From positions 62,001 through 126,000 of the forward strand of contig CAZNIS010000006.1 of assembly GCA_964573105.1 (NCBI GenBank): a stretch of 64,000 bases of DNA, given 5' to 3'. The notes below the pieces were generated by a model. The model made no database searches, was not told the origin of the DNA, and was given only the letters and a program-made list of their open reading frames with translations. Below, piece by piece: positions 53,478-61,377 of this stretch. Position 1 is the first letter of the stretch. Every line of letters begins with the position of its first letter. A program made the translations under genes and the position numbers. Source of the stretch: CAKZSB01 sp964573105. Lineage in GTDB: Bacteria; Pseudomonadota; Gammaproteobacteria; Granulosicoccales; Granulosicoccaceae.

Positions 53478-53612
53478 GATGCCGGGTTCATTGTGCAGCG
53501 GGGTGTGATCATGGCAACCGGTGTGTTACTCGCGATACCACCAAACATCGTCACTCTGTTTGCGTCGCGTCAGATTTTCACAGGCTTGACCGCCGGTGCG
53601 GTAAAGAGCTGA
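53478..53612 (+). pseudogene. Remnant of a carbohydrate ABC transporter permease C-terminus
   Basis: Directly after the TAG of the regulator relic, and in the same frame, 44 codons read FIVQRGVIMATGVLLAIPPN then IVTLFASRQIFTGLTAGAVK and a TGA. This is the C-terminal end of MalG/UgpE-type sugar permeases (...FxQRYFVxGLTAGAVKG). No start or upstream part is present. The relic shows that a sugar transport operon was once here and has been deleted from its middle. Confidence 0.75.
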
Positions 53613-53617
53613 CCGGC

Positions 53618-54334
53618 ATGTGGGAATGGCTGGCCCAGCCGTTGATGGTAGAGCGCGTGCATCAGATCACCGAGGCGCAGCAGTGGCACGCCAGGCTAAT
53701 GTTTATCGCCTGGGGCATACTGGCACCGGTCGCAGTGCTGGTCGCGCGCTTTTTCAAGGTGCTGCCGAGACAAGACTGGCCGCACACACTGGATAGTCAG
53801 GTCTGGTGGCGCTCACACTGGATCGGCCAAACTCTGGTATTTCTTTTTACCCTGCTGGCGCTAACACTGGTCTTCTCGCTTGAACTGCAAAGTGGCCATG
53901 CACGTATCGGTTATGTCGTGTTGTCGCTTGCGACAGTCCAGATAGCACTCGGATATTTTCGCGGCAGCAAAGGTGGGCCGACAGACCCGCAGGCAAACGG
54001 CGATTTGGCCGGTGATCACTATGACATGAGTCTGCGCCGCCGGGTATTCGAACACCTGCACAAGGGCCTGGGTTACGGGCTGTTGTTATTATCGATGGCC
54101 ACGATTGTCCTGGGACTTTGGCACGTCAATGCACCGCGCTGGATGTGGATCACCATCACTGGCTGGTGGTGTTTGCTGGCAGTGGTGTTTGTGGTGTTGC
54201 AGCGCCGTGGGCTTGCAATTGATACTTATCAGGCGATCTGGGGGCCGAACTCCGAACACCCGGGCAACAACCGACCATCCTCCGGTTGGGGCATGCGCCG
54301 ATTGTCCAGCAAGACCACACGGCCCGTACAATAG
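53618..54334 (+). CDS. Cytochrome b561-like membrane protein
   Basis: A 238-residue membrane protein with about five helices. HARLMFIAWGILAPVAVLVA, SHWIGQTLVFLFTLLALTLV, IGYVVLSLATVQIALGYFRG and HKGLGYGLLLLSMATIVLGL each begin with or contain a His that could ligate b-type haem, as in cytochrome b561/ferric-reductase-like domains of DOMON-linked proteins. A role in transmembrane electron transfer is likely. No DOMON domain is fused or adjacent. ATG 53618 starts six bases after the permease relic. Confidence 0.72.
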   Translation: MWEWLAQPLMVERVHQITEAQQWHARLMFIAWGILAPVAVLVARFFKVLPRQDWPHTLDSQVWWRSHWIGQTLVFLFTLLALTLVFSLELQSGHARIGYVVLSLATVQIALGYFRGSKGGPTDPQANGDLAGDHYDMSLRRRVFEHLHKGLGYGLLLLSMATIVLGLWHVNAPRWMWITITGWWCLLAVVFVVLQRRGLAIDTYQAIWGPNSEHPGNNRPSSGWGMRRLSSKTTRPVQ

Positions 54335-54383
54335 TGCCGGCAACTGCAAATTCGAAAACCTGTCATGCAAACGGGGGTAAACC

Positions 54384-55310
54384 ATGTACGGCGTGATTGA
54401 CGGCACCGGTTTTGATGTGATCGATCCGGCATTCGGTGAGTGTTTGATCGGCCACGCCAGAGTCGAGCGGCTTTGGACCGGCAGCCGTTGGGCCGAAGGG
54501 CCCGCCTGGTTTGCCGCCGGTCGTTATCTCGTCTGGTCTGACATACCCAACAACCGCATCATGCGCTGGGATGAAACCGATGGCCATGTGTCGGTCTTTC
54601 GCACACCCTCCAACAACGCCAATGGTCATGCGGTTGACCGTCAGGGGCGGCTGATCAGTTGTGAACATCTGACTCGCCGCGTCACCCGCACTGAGTTCGA
54701 TGGCAGCGTGTCGGTGCTGGCCGATCGCTACGATGGCAAGCGGCTGAACTCACCGAATGATCTGGTCTGCAAGTCAGATGGCAGCATCTGGTTCACCGAC
54801 CCGTCCTACGGCATCATGATGGATTACGAGGGCGACCGGGCTAGCAGTGAAATCGGTGCCTGCCACGTCTATCGCATCGATCCCGCGAGCGGTGAAGTGC
54901 GATGCGTCGCCGATGACTACCTCAAACCGAACGGGCTGGCATTTTCACCGGATGAATCATCGCTTTTCATTGCCGACACCGGTGGTACGCATGAGACAGA
55001 CGGCCCGGCTCACATCCGGCGCCATCAGGTCAACGCCGATGGCTCACTCAGCGGTGGCGAGGTTATTGCCGACTGCGATAACGGATTCTTCGACGGGTTC
55101 CGTTTCGATCGGGACAACCGAATTTGGACCTCGGCCGCCGATGGTGTGCACTGCCTGACTGCCGATGGCAAACTGCTTGGTAAAATCAAAATTCCCGAGT
55201 TCGTGGCCAACGTCTGCTTCGGTGGCCCCAAACTCAATCGCCTTTTTATTTGTGGCACTACGTCGCTGTATTCGGTCTATCTGAATGTCAACGGTTGCGC
55301 GAGTTGTTAA
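54384..55310 (+). CDS. SMP-30/gluconolactonase-family lactonase
   Basis: A 308-residue six-bladed beta-propeller enzyme that opens sugar-acid lactones. GPAWFAAGRYLVWSDIPNNR has the Glu metal ligand before it (WAEGPAWF), LNSPNDLVCKSDGSIWFTDPSYG has the Asn and Asp ligands, and YLKPNGLAFSPDESSLFIADT supplies the third. It should convert a gluconolactone-type compound to the sugar acid for the dehydrogenases nearby. ATG 54384 has GGGGG seven bases before. Its stop overlaps that of the convergent idnD-like gene by four bases. Confidence 0.9.
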   Translation: MYGVIDGTGFDVIDPAFGECLIGHARVERLWTGSRWAEGPAWFAAGRYLVWSDIPNNRIMRWDETDGHVSVFRTPSNNANGHAVDRQGRLISCEHLTRRVTRTEFDGSVSVLADRYDGKRLNSPNDLVCKSDGSIWFTDPSYGIMMDYEGDRASSEIGACHVYRIDPASGEVRCVADDYLKPNGLAFSPDESSLFIADTGGTHETDGPAHIRRHQVNADGSLSGGEVIADCDNGFFDGFRFDRDNRIWTSAADGVHCLTADGKLLGKIKIPEFVANVCFGGPKLNRLFICGTTSLYSVYLNVNGCASC

Positions 55311-56338
55311 GCAGAAAAATCCAGATGGACTTTCAACGCCTGTGAGCGGTCCGACGCAAGCTCAAAAGCGGCTGTCGCATCAATCATTGGCATGGTGTGC
55401 GTGACCAGCGGTTTAACATCAATCTGTCCACCGCGCATCCACTCGACGCCGGTATAAAACTCGTCGTGAAACCGAAAAGACCCGCGCAGTTGAATTTCCT
55501 TTGCGGTCATCGCCTGTACCGGTAGCGTCATATCACCGCCAAGGCCCAGCTGCACAATAACCCCGCAGGGTTTGACAGCCGGTATCGCACTGGCAAGCGC
55601 CGCAGCGGAGCCTGTGCACTCGAACATCACATCGAAATAGCCTTTTTGATCCTCGAAGCTGGATAGATAACCGTCATCACCCGCATTGAGTGCGTCGTCT
55701 GCACCAATGGCTCGGGCCGTTTGTAACGGAAAGTCTGTAAGGTCGGTGGAGACCACCGTGACTGCGCCTGCGCTGCGCGCGACCAGCACGCACAAAAGAC
55801 CAATCGGGCCACAGCCGGTGACCAGCACTTTTTTATCCACCAGATTGCCCGCCTGACGCGCGGCGTGAACCGTCACCGCCAGCGGCTCGGCCATCGCCGC
55901 CTCGGCAAGCGACAGACCGTCAGTGACCGCACACTGGCTCGCATCGGCGATCAGGGTTTCACGAAAGGCGCCCTGTATGTGCGGAAACGGCATAGCTGAA
56001 CCATAGAAGCGCATGTCCATGCAATGGTTGGGCGTACCCTGCAGACAGTAGTGGCATTTGCCGCAAGGGCGTGATGGCGACACAGCGACCTGCTGTCCGG
56101 CTTGCAGGTTCGTGACATCGCGGCCCACCTCGGTGATCGTGCCAGCGACCTCATGGCCGAGAACCATCGGCTCGCGCAGTCGAACAGTGCCAAAGCCGCC
56201 GTGATTGTAGTAGTGCAGGTCAGAACCGCAGATGCCACCGCGTGCGATGGCAACTTTAACCTGACCGGGATCAAGTGATTCGGTCTCGAGATCTTCAATG
56301 CGTAGATCTTTTGCAGCGTGGGCGACGATAGCTCGCAT
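55307..56338 (-). CDS. idnD: L-idonate 5-dehydrogenase-like zinc alcohol dehydrogenase
   Basis: A 343-residue medium-chain dehydrogenase. GGICGSDLHYYNHGGFG has the catalytic zinc Cys, GHEVAGTITEVG the His/Glu region, and CGKCHYCLQGTPNHC the four structural zinc Cys; VTGCGPIGLLCVLVARSAGA is the NAD(P) fold. It resembles L-idonate 5-dehydrogenase, which makes 5-ketogluconate. ATG 56338 is the natural start. Just upstream on the same strand lies a 2-hydroxyacid dehydrogenase relic (gap 18 bases), so this gene was once second in an operon. Confidence 0.87.
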   Translation of the reverse strand: MRAIVAHAAKDLRIEDLETESLDPGQVKVAIARGGICGSDLHYYNHGGFGTVRLREPMVLGHEVAGTITEVGRDVTNLQAGQQVAVSPSRPCGKCHYCLQGTPNHCMDMRFYGSAMPFPHIQGAFRETLIADASQCAVTDGLSLAEAAMAEPLAVTVHAARQAGNLVDKKVLVTGCGPIGLLCVLVARSAGAVTVVSTDLTDFPLQTARAIGADDALNAGDDGYLSSFEDQKGYFDVMFECTGSAAALASAIPAVKPCGVIVQLGLGGDMTLPVQAMTAKEIQLRGSFRFHDEFYTGVEWMRGGQIDVKPLVTHTMPMIDATAAFELASDRSQALKVHLDFSA

Positions 56339-56356
56339 GGCATGGTCTCTATTGTG

Positions 56357-56470
56357 TTAGACAGATGATACCGGTGTTGGCAGTGGCTTGCCGGCAAAGT
56401 GTGCCGCCAGATTGCCCACATTGAGATGACCCATCGCCGGCCGCGAGTGGCGTGTGTTGCTGACATTGTG
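56357..56470 (-). pseudogene. Remnant of a D-2-hydroxyacid dehydrogenase C-terminus
   Basis: Reading the minus strand to the TAA at 56357-56359 gives TRHSRPAMGHLNVGNLAAHF followed by AGKPLPTPVSSV. This matches the last 35 residues of D-isomer-specific 2-hydroxyacid dehydrogenases (ETRxAMGxLVVxNLxAFFAGKPLxTPV). No start or catalytic part remains; the sequence abuts the next relic near 56468. GhrB/gluconate-2-reductase-type enzymes of this family belong with idnD. Confidence 0.7.
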
Positions 56471-56704
56471 ATTGGTCGCGGCGCGGGCAAGATAATCAAT
56501 ATCGCGAGTGTACAGCGCGCACTGGTAGCCGATGCCGACTTTTCAGACTGGCTTAAAAAACGCACGCCGGCCGGTCGCTGGGGTAAGGTAGAGGAACTGG
56601 TGGGTGCAGCGGTGTTTTTATCGTCTGCCGCGCCCGGTTTTGTCCAAGGTCACACCCTGTATGTCACCGTGGACTCACCGCCTCTTTGTGGCCTGAAATT
56701 TTAG
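56468..56704 (+). pseudogene. Remnant of gluconate 5-dehydrogenase (short-chain dehydrogenase) with internal deletion
   Basis: The frame reads GRGAGKIINIASVQ, then jumps directly to ALVADADFSDWLKKRTPAGR and WGKVEELVGAAVFLSSAAPG up to HTLYVTVD. In gluconate 5-dehydrogenases these blocks are separated by about 65 residues that hold the catalytic Tyr and Lys, and about 130 residues precede them. The last residues (SPPLCGLKF) replace the usual GG end. It is an inactive, twice-deleted idnO-type relic. Confidence 0.75.
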
Positions 56705-56717
56705 CGGACGGCTTGTT

Positions 56718-57590
56718 ATGGATAAAAACGTTGCACTCATTGGTGCCGGAGTGATGGGCAATGCGATCGGCACGCGCTTGCTTGAGACCGATCATCAGCT
56801 GAGGGTGTTTGATCTTGATCAGGCAAAGGTCGATGCATTGGTCGAACGGGGAGCCAGCGCTGCCACATCGGCTGCCGATGCCGCGCGACATGCCTCTGTG
56901 ATCATACTGAGCCTGAATAATGCCGCGATCGTCGAGCGCGCGGTATTTGGTGAGGCCGGTGTCGCGGAGTCTGCGGCGGCGCAGTCGTTGATTATCGACA
57001 TGTCTTCGATAACACCGGATGCCACTCGCGAACTGGCTGGTCGCGCGGCAGAGCAGTCGCTGCACTGGGTCGACAGCCCGCTGTCCGGCGGTGCGCCAAA
57101 GGCGTTGATCGGCAAGCTGACGCTGATGCTCGGCGGCACTGGCGAGGCTTGCGATCGGGCAGCAGATTTTCTGACCGCACTGGCAGCCAACGCCACGCAC
57201 ATGGGGCCGTCCGGTGCCGGGCAGACGACCAAGCTGATCAATCAGGTGCTGTGTGGTCTGGGTTTTGTCGCCATCGCCGAGGCGACGAAACTTGCCGAGG
57301 ATGCCGGTGTCGATGCCGAAAAAATACCATCGGCGCTGCGGGGCGGGCGCGCCGACAGTGCATTGCTGCAGGAATACATGCCACGCTTCGCCAATCGTGA
57401 TTATGCACCGACCGGTCGCATCGATAACATGGTGAAAGACCTTGATGCGGCACAGGCGCTGGCGCGCACGACGGGTACCGCCATGCCACTGACAGGACTA
57501 TGCGCCGAATTGCATCGCTTCATGACCGCCGCGGGCTATGGTGCCGAGGATCAGGCGATGCTGATGGAGTATTGGGCGTCGCGACAATAG
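56718..57590 (+). CDS. NAD(P)-dependent beta-hydroxyacid dehydrogenase (3-hydroxyisobutyrate dehydrogenase family)
   Basis: A 290-residue enzyme. The Rossmann motif is ALIGAGVMGNAIGTRLL at 6-22; SPLSGGAPKALIGKLTLMLG carries the substrate-binding segment; GAGQTTKLINQVL has the catalytic Lys and Asn. Relatives act on 3-hydroxyisobutyrate, tartronate semialdehyde or other sugar-acid-derived hydroxyacids. Its place after the idnO relic suggests the last kind of substrate, but this is inference. ATG 56718 is 13 bases after the relic. Confidence 0.88.
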   Translation: MDKNVALIGAGVMGNAIGTRLLETDHQLRVFDLDQAKVDALVERGASAATSAADAARHASVIILSLNNAAIVERAVFGEAGVAESAAAQSLIIDMSSITPDATRELAGRAAEQSLHWVDSPLSGGAPKALIGKLTLMLGGTGEACDRAADFLTALAANATHMGPSGAGQTTKLINQVLCGLGFVAIAEATKLAEDAGVDAEKIPSALRGGRADSALLQEYMPRFANRDYAPTGRIDNMVKDLDAAQALARTTGTAMPLTGLCAELHRFMTAAGYGAEDQAMLMEYWASRQ

Positions 57591-57667
57591 GCAATTCGCA
57601 TCGCGCGCTGTCAAGGGCTTCACTGTCAATGATCCTGGCACCTTTATTCTTTGCTGACCGTACCGAA

Positions 57668-58678
57668 TCACTCAACCGTGTAGCGAACCAGAACCGAGTT
57701 GTCCAACACCAGGTTTGAGCTCCAGATAAATTCGGCATCGTCATCGCGCGCATCGAATACGTCAGCGAAGGTGGTGTAGGCAGGTTTGTTGTGAACAACC
57801 ACGGTTTCATTGGTGAATGTCACTGCGGCCGGCCAGTCGCCATCGTCGTAGTTCTCTGCCATCCAGTTGGAGTCAACGGGCCAGTGCAACGCGTAGTGTT
57901 CGCGACCGTTGTCCGAGCCCGCCGTACTGCAGGCGCTGCTGTCCCGCGTGTTGCCATTCAGTACAACACAGCCCGGATCGGCGACAGGTGCCACGTAGAA
58001 CGTTTGTGCTTTCCATTCGCGCCCGGTGCTGGCAATGGTTTTACCGGTGTCATCGGTCACCACTGCGACCATGCCGCCGTCCCCCGGGAAATGCGAAAAC
58101 CCGCGATTGCGCTCGGTGCCCAGGCCGAGATTTTCTTCCCAGTCGACCAGTTGCATGGCGATGGTGAACGGTCTTTCGACACGAAACTGCACAACGTGTG
58201 AGTTGAACGCGGTGAAAGGAACGGCATCCTTGCCCACTGGCACACCATTGATGTACATCTCGAAGTAGTTGTCCGCAAAGAGGTATGCGGTGATCAATTC
58301 ACCACTGGTGTCGACCGTCACAACATCTTCAGGCTGCAAGGCGGCAACGGCCGTTTCAACATCAGCATATTGCTCTCCATAGCCGTTGTACAAATCAGCT
58401 GCGAACGGGAAATCGTTGTTGTCGTAGTTGACGGCGGCGGGCACTGTCCAGAAGCGCCCATGCAGATCGGTGACTGTGCCAACGCCTGCCACTCGCGTGC
58501 CGGCAGCAAACAGATTGGCCGTCGTGGTGGTCGCATAGCCCTGGCTGACTGCTGCACCAGCAGGTTTTTCTGCGCTCCTCGGGCTGTCGTTATTGCTGTT
58601 TGAATGGCCGATATCACAGGCGCCCAGTGCGACGATAGATGCGATGAGCAACAGTATATTTAACTGGCGAAATTTCAT
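57668..58678 (-). CDS. Uncharacterised lipoprotein with two galactose-binding-like domains
   Basis: A 336-residue lipoprotein: hydrophobic start, lipobox ALGAC with Cys near 22, then a short Ser/Asn/Asp-rich linker. The body has two beta-rich halves. The first contains FADNYFEMYINGVPVGKD and MQLVDWEENLGLGTE; the second has SNWMAENYDDGDWPAAVTF and DDAEFIWSSNLVLDNSVLVR, a pattern typical of galactose-binding-like jelly rolls. Two Cys about 16 residues apart near residue 245 may form a disulfide. ATG 58678 fits the lipobox. It is 71 bases downstream of the di-haem peroxidase gene on the same strand, so the two are probably expressed together. Function unknown. Confidence 0.68.
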   Translation of the reverse strand: MKFRQLNILLLIASIVALGACDIGHSNSNNDSPRSAEKPAGAAVSQGYATTTTANLFAAGTRVAGVGTVTDLHGRFWTVPAAVNYDNNDFPFAADLYNGYGEQYADVETAVAALQPEDVVTVDTSGELITAYLFADNYFEMYINGVPVGKDAVPFTAFNSHVVQFRVERPFTIAMQLVDWEENLGLGTERNRGFSHFPGDGGMVAVVTDDTGKTIASTGREWKAQTFYVAPVADPGCVVLNGNTRDSSACSTAGSDNGREHYALHWPVDSNWMAENYDDGDWPAAVTFTNETVVVHNKPAYTTFADVFDARDDDAEFIWSSNLVLDNSVLVRYTVE

Positions 58679-58749
58679 TGGTCTTCTTCGGTAAATGACA
58701 TGAGACGAGGTCAGCGCTACGCCGCAGTGCTCGCTCGAGCGTCGCGGTG

Positions 58750-60042
58750 TCACTGATCAATCGAGCCACCGACGGACAATCCGCTCGGTACGCTGGCGGG
58801 CCTGGAACGATCGAAATCAGGATCGTTCAATGCGTTCAGGAAGGCCTCGATGGCATTAATCTCGTTGTTGTTAAGATTGCCCACGGCGCGAAAATCCGCG
58901 TCCAGTTGATTGTTGGCGACATTCGGGTTATCGGAGTTATTGTTGTTGTCGTAAAAGTCAATCGCATCGTCCAGCTGATTCTCCTGACCGCCATGAAAGT
59001 AGGGTGCAGTGAATGCCAGTTGTCGCAGTGACGGGGTGCGAAAAGCAAAATTGCCGTCACCGGTATCCGGTGCGTCCAGCCCCTGTGCTTCGGCAACACC
59101 CAGTACGTGGGTTTCGAAGTCAGAGAACATCGGGCCGCTGTGGCACTCGGCGCAGCCGTTTTCAGCGAACTCTGCCATACCATTCAATTGCGCGTTGTTC
59201 ATGGCGCTGGTATCACCGCGCAGGTAGCGATCATAGGGGGTATTGTTGGCGATCAGCGTGCTCTGGAAATCGGCCAGCGCCTGGCCGATGCGTTCCAGCG
59301 TGACCTGTGAAGTGCCGTAAGCCTGCTCGAACAGCAACGGGTATTCGGGGATGCTTTGCAGTCTGCTGATCACTTCAGCATCGATCTGCGTTTCTGAAAA
59401 ATTGTCGCCGCGCATCTCGACTCTAGAGCGAATTGGCTCCAGCGCCTGCACGGCCAGACTCTCGGTGCGCGCATCCCAGAACATCGGTGCAGTCTCGGGA
59501 TCGAACATGCCCAGTTCATTGATGCCATTCCAGACCGTGTTCAAAACACTTTGCGCGTTGCGTGTCACAGGCTCGATTTGCCCGGCGGTGCGATTGGGGC
59601 CAGTGCCAACTCCGCCTGCACCGATTGAGCGAGCGCGCCCGTCCGCATAGCCGAACTCCGGCAGGTGGCAGGTCGCGCAGGCGACGTCCTGATCGCCGGA
59701 TAATATCGGGTCCCAGAACAGCGCCCGCCCCAGTGCGACTGATGCGGCCGGCGGGCTAACAATATTTTCCGGCAGTGACGAGAACACCACATCGTTGACC
59801 TGGATCGTCCTGACTTCGCCAATCGGCACAATTTCGGTCACGTCAACGACGGGCTCGTCCGGGCCTGCTGTTATGCCCGGTGTTGGTGTGTCAGGCGTCG
59901 CGGTTGTGTTGGGAATGATGTCAGTGCCTGAACCACTATCGCAACCGGCAAGTAACAGCAGCGACAGCACCAGCAGGTTGCAGTGCAGTGATTGACCGAT
60001 GCCTGTTGTGGTCGAGGCTTGTTGTTCGTGTGGCGAATCCAT
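58750..60042 (-). CDS. Lipoprotein-type di-haem cytochrome c peroxidase/MauG-family protein
   Basis: A 430-residue exported protein. The N-terminus has a lipobox-like LLLAGC, so it is likely anchored to a membrane. Two c-type haem sites are visible: CATCH (122-126) and CAECH (297-301). DPILSGDQDVACATCHLPEF and FRTPSLRQLAFTAPYFHGG are typical of the CcpA/MauG family. The linker after the Cys is Thr/Pro-rich. It should reduce peroxide or oxidise a partner protein in the periplasm. The uncharacterised lipoprotein downstream is a candidate partner. ATG 60042 has AGGAC just before it. Confidence 0.87.
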   Translation of the reverse strand: MDSPHEQQASTTTGIGQSLHCNLLVLSLLLLAGCDSGSGTDIIPNTTATPDTPTPGITAGPDEPVVDVTEIVPIGEVRTIQVNDVVFSSLPENIVSPPAASVALGRALFWDPILSGDQDVACATCHLPEFGYADGRARSIGAGGVGTGPNRTAGQIEPVTRNAQSVLNTVWNGINELGMFDPETAPMFWDARTESLAVQALEPIRSRVEMRGDNFSETQIDAEVISRLQSIPEYPLLFEQAYGTSQVTLERIGQALADFQSTLIANNTPYDRYLRGDTSAMNNAQLNGMAEFAENGCAECHSGPMFSDFETHVLGVAEAQGLDAPDTGDGNFAFRTPSLRQLAFTAPYFHGGQENQLDDAIDFYDNNNNSDNPNVANNQLDADFRAVGNLNNNEINAIEAFLNALNDPDFDRSRPASVPSGLSVGGSIDQ

Positions 60043-60151
60043 GTTGAGTCCTGGCAGAGTAACGGCGCAAGCCGGTTTGGCTTGCGCAACTGCTGACTCA
60101 ACGCACAGCGGGGTGATCGGTTGACCAGCGCCATGCCTGTGATGTGGTTTA

Positions 60152-61078
60152 TTAGCGAAGTGGCAGGTAGATCTCAGTGACCAGTTCCGCCTCCGGCGTG
60201 TCGGCCGGGTCGCTGACGTAGATCTCGTAGGGGGCCTGCGACTTCGAAGGCTTCATTTTGTGGTGGCGCTGGTGGGTCATCGCCGTCGACCAGCTGTTGC
60301 CCAGGTGATCGTAGCGCCCGGTGTGAATCACTTTTAGCGCTTTGCCCCCTTCTATCGTGCCATTCGGTGAGGCGTCGACAGCCTCGGCTACCGGGACAAA
60401 CGCGGTATAGCGGCAACGCTGATTTTTGATGTCCATGTTGTCGTAGATCACGCCAGGTGGACCTGAGATTGAAGCACCGGCTTGTTCTGCTGTTTTCAGC
60501 GCCTGCGGCATGGATTGGTGCATCGAATCGCCAATCTCTGACATCGCTACCTCGGCGCTCGCGCCGACCCAGTGGATCGCCGGAACGTCGACAATCCCTT
60601 CGATCGTGGTTGCCGAATTGATCGCGCCAGTCTCGACGTGTTCCTTCAGCATGCGCAGACCACGTTCGTAGTCCATGCCGATCATGCCCTTCATCGTCGG
60701 CACCATGAAGAACAGAAAAAACGGCATGCTGCCGTGCATGTGCCAGCTGACTTGCGTTTGCGAATCCGTCGTGGGGGCAATCTCGAACGAGACGCTGGCC
60801 TTTGACTTGAAGGGCTTTAGAAAAGTCAGATCCATGTGGTGGGTTCGGTCGGCGGCCACTTCACGCAATTTCATTTCGCCGGCGCCGACCAACTCGCCGC
60901 TCCAGGTATAGCCGTGACCGGCTTGTCCGACCGTGCCGTAGACATCGACTTTGGCTTCTGGCTCCATGTATAGCCAGGGCGACCACTTCGGCCAGACGTT
61001 GAAATCCTCGATTGCCGGAACTACGCGATCGATCGGCGCCTCGACAGTCACCGAACGCGAGATGTGGAATGCGGGCAT
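60152..61078 (-). CDS. SRPBCC (polyketide cyclase-like) and GyrI-like effector-binding fusion
   Basis: A 308-residue cytoplasmic protein. Residues 1-145 form an SRPBCC domain (VEAPIDRVVPAIEDFNVWPK, SWHMHGSMPFFLFFMVPTMK); residues about 160-308 form a GyrI/BtrR-like small-molecule-binding domain (IEGIVDVPAIHWVGASAEVA, ALKVIHTGRYDHLGNSW, ending ELVTEIYLPLR). The same two-domain protein occurs in many proteobacteria without a known function; ligand binding is likely. It is 109 bases upstream of the peroxidase gene on the same strand. Confidence 0.82.
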   Translation of the reverse strand: MPAFHISRSVTVEAPIDRVVPAIEDFNVWPKWSPWLYMEPEAKVDVYGTVGQAGHGYTWSGELVGAGEMKLREVAADRTHHMDLTFLKPFKSKASVSFEIAPTTDSQTQVSWHMHGSMPFFLFFMVPTMKGMIGMDYERGLRMLKEHVETGAINSATTIEGIVDVPAIHWVGASAEVAMSEIGDSMHQSMPQALKTAEQAGASISGPPGVIYDNMDIKNQRCRYTAFVPVAEAVDASPNGTIEGGKALKVIHTGRYDHLGNSWSTAMTHQRHHKMKPSKSQAPYEIYVSDPADTPEAELVTEIYLPLR

Positions 61079-61322
61079 GTCATTCTCTCCAGTAGTGATG
61101 GGTGCACAGCGAGCCTGCCTGTTATACCAGAGAATCCCGATTAGCCAGAGTCATCCGGTGGATGCGGTGCAAAAGTGGAGATTTAAGCGCGTCGGGCTTA
61201 CCATGTTAAACGGAGCCAGGCTGCCAGAAACCAGACGACAAAGCGGGCGTCACAACGATTGTCCGCAGTGCAGTCTCCCAAGGCGTTCGTTGCAGGCATG
61301 GAAGTGGTGTTGATATTCCAAA

Positions 61323-61350
61323 TTGGAACAATTCCTTCCGTAGTTATGCG
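61323..61350 (+). promoter_or_regulatory. Possible sigma-70 promoter within an inverted repeat
   Basis: TTGGAA (61323-61328), 16 bases, TATGCG (61345-61350), about 28 bases before the exported-protein start. The -35 overlaps the 13-base palindrome TTCCAAATTGGAA (61316-61328) and a second GGAA/TTCC repeat (61325-61335), a layout that could be an operator. The remaining 299-base gap (61079-61377) shows nothing else. Confidence 0.35.
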
Positions 61351-61377
61351 CTACCTTAAAACTATCCTTTGAGACAG

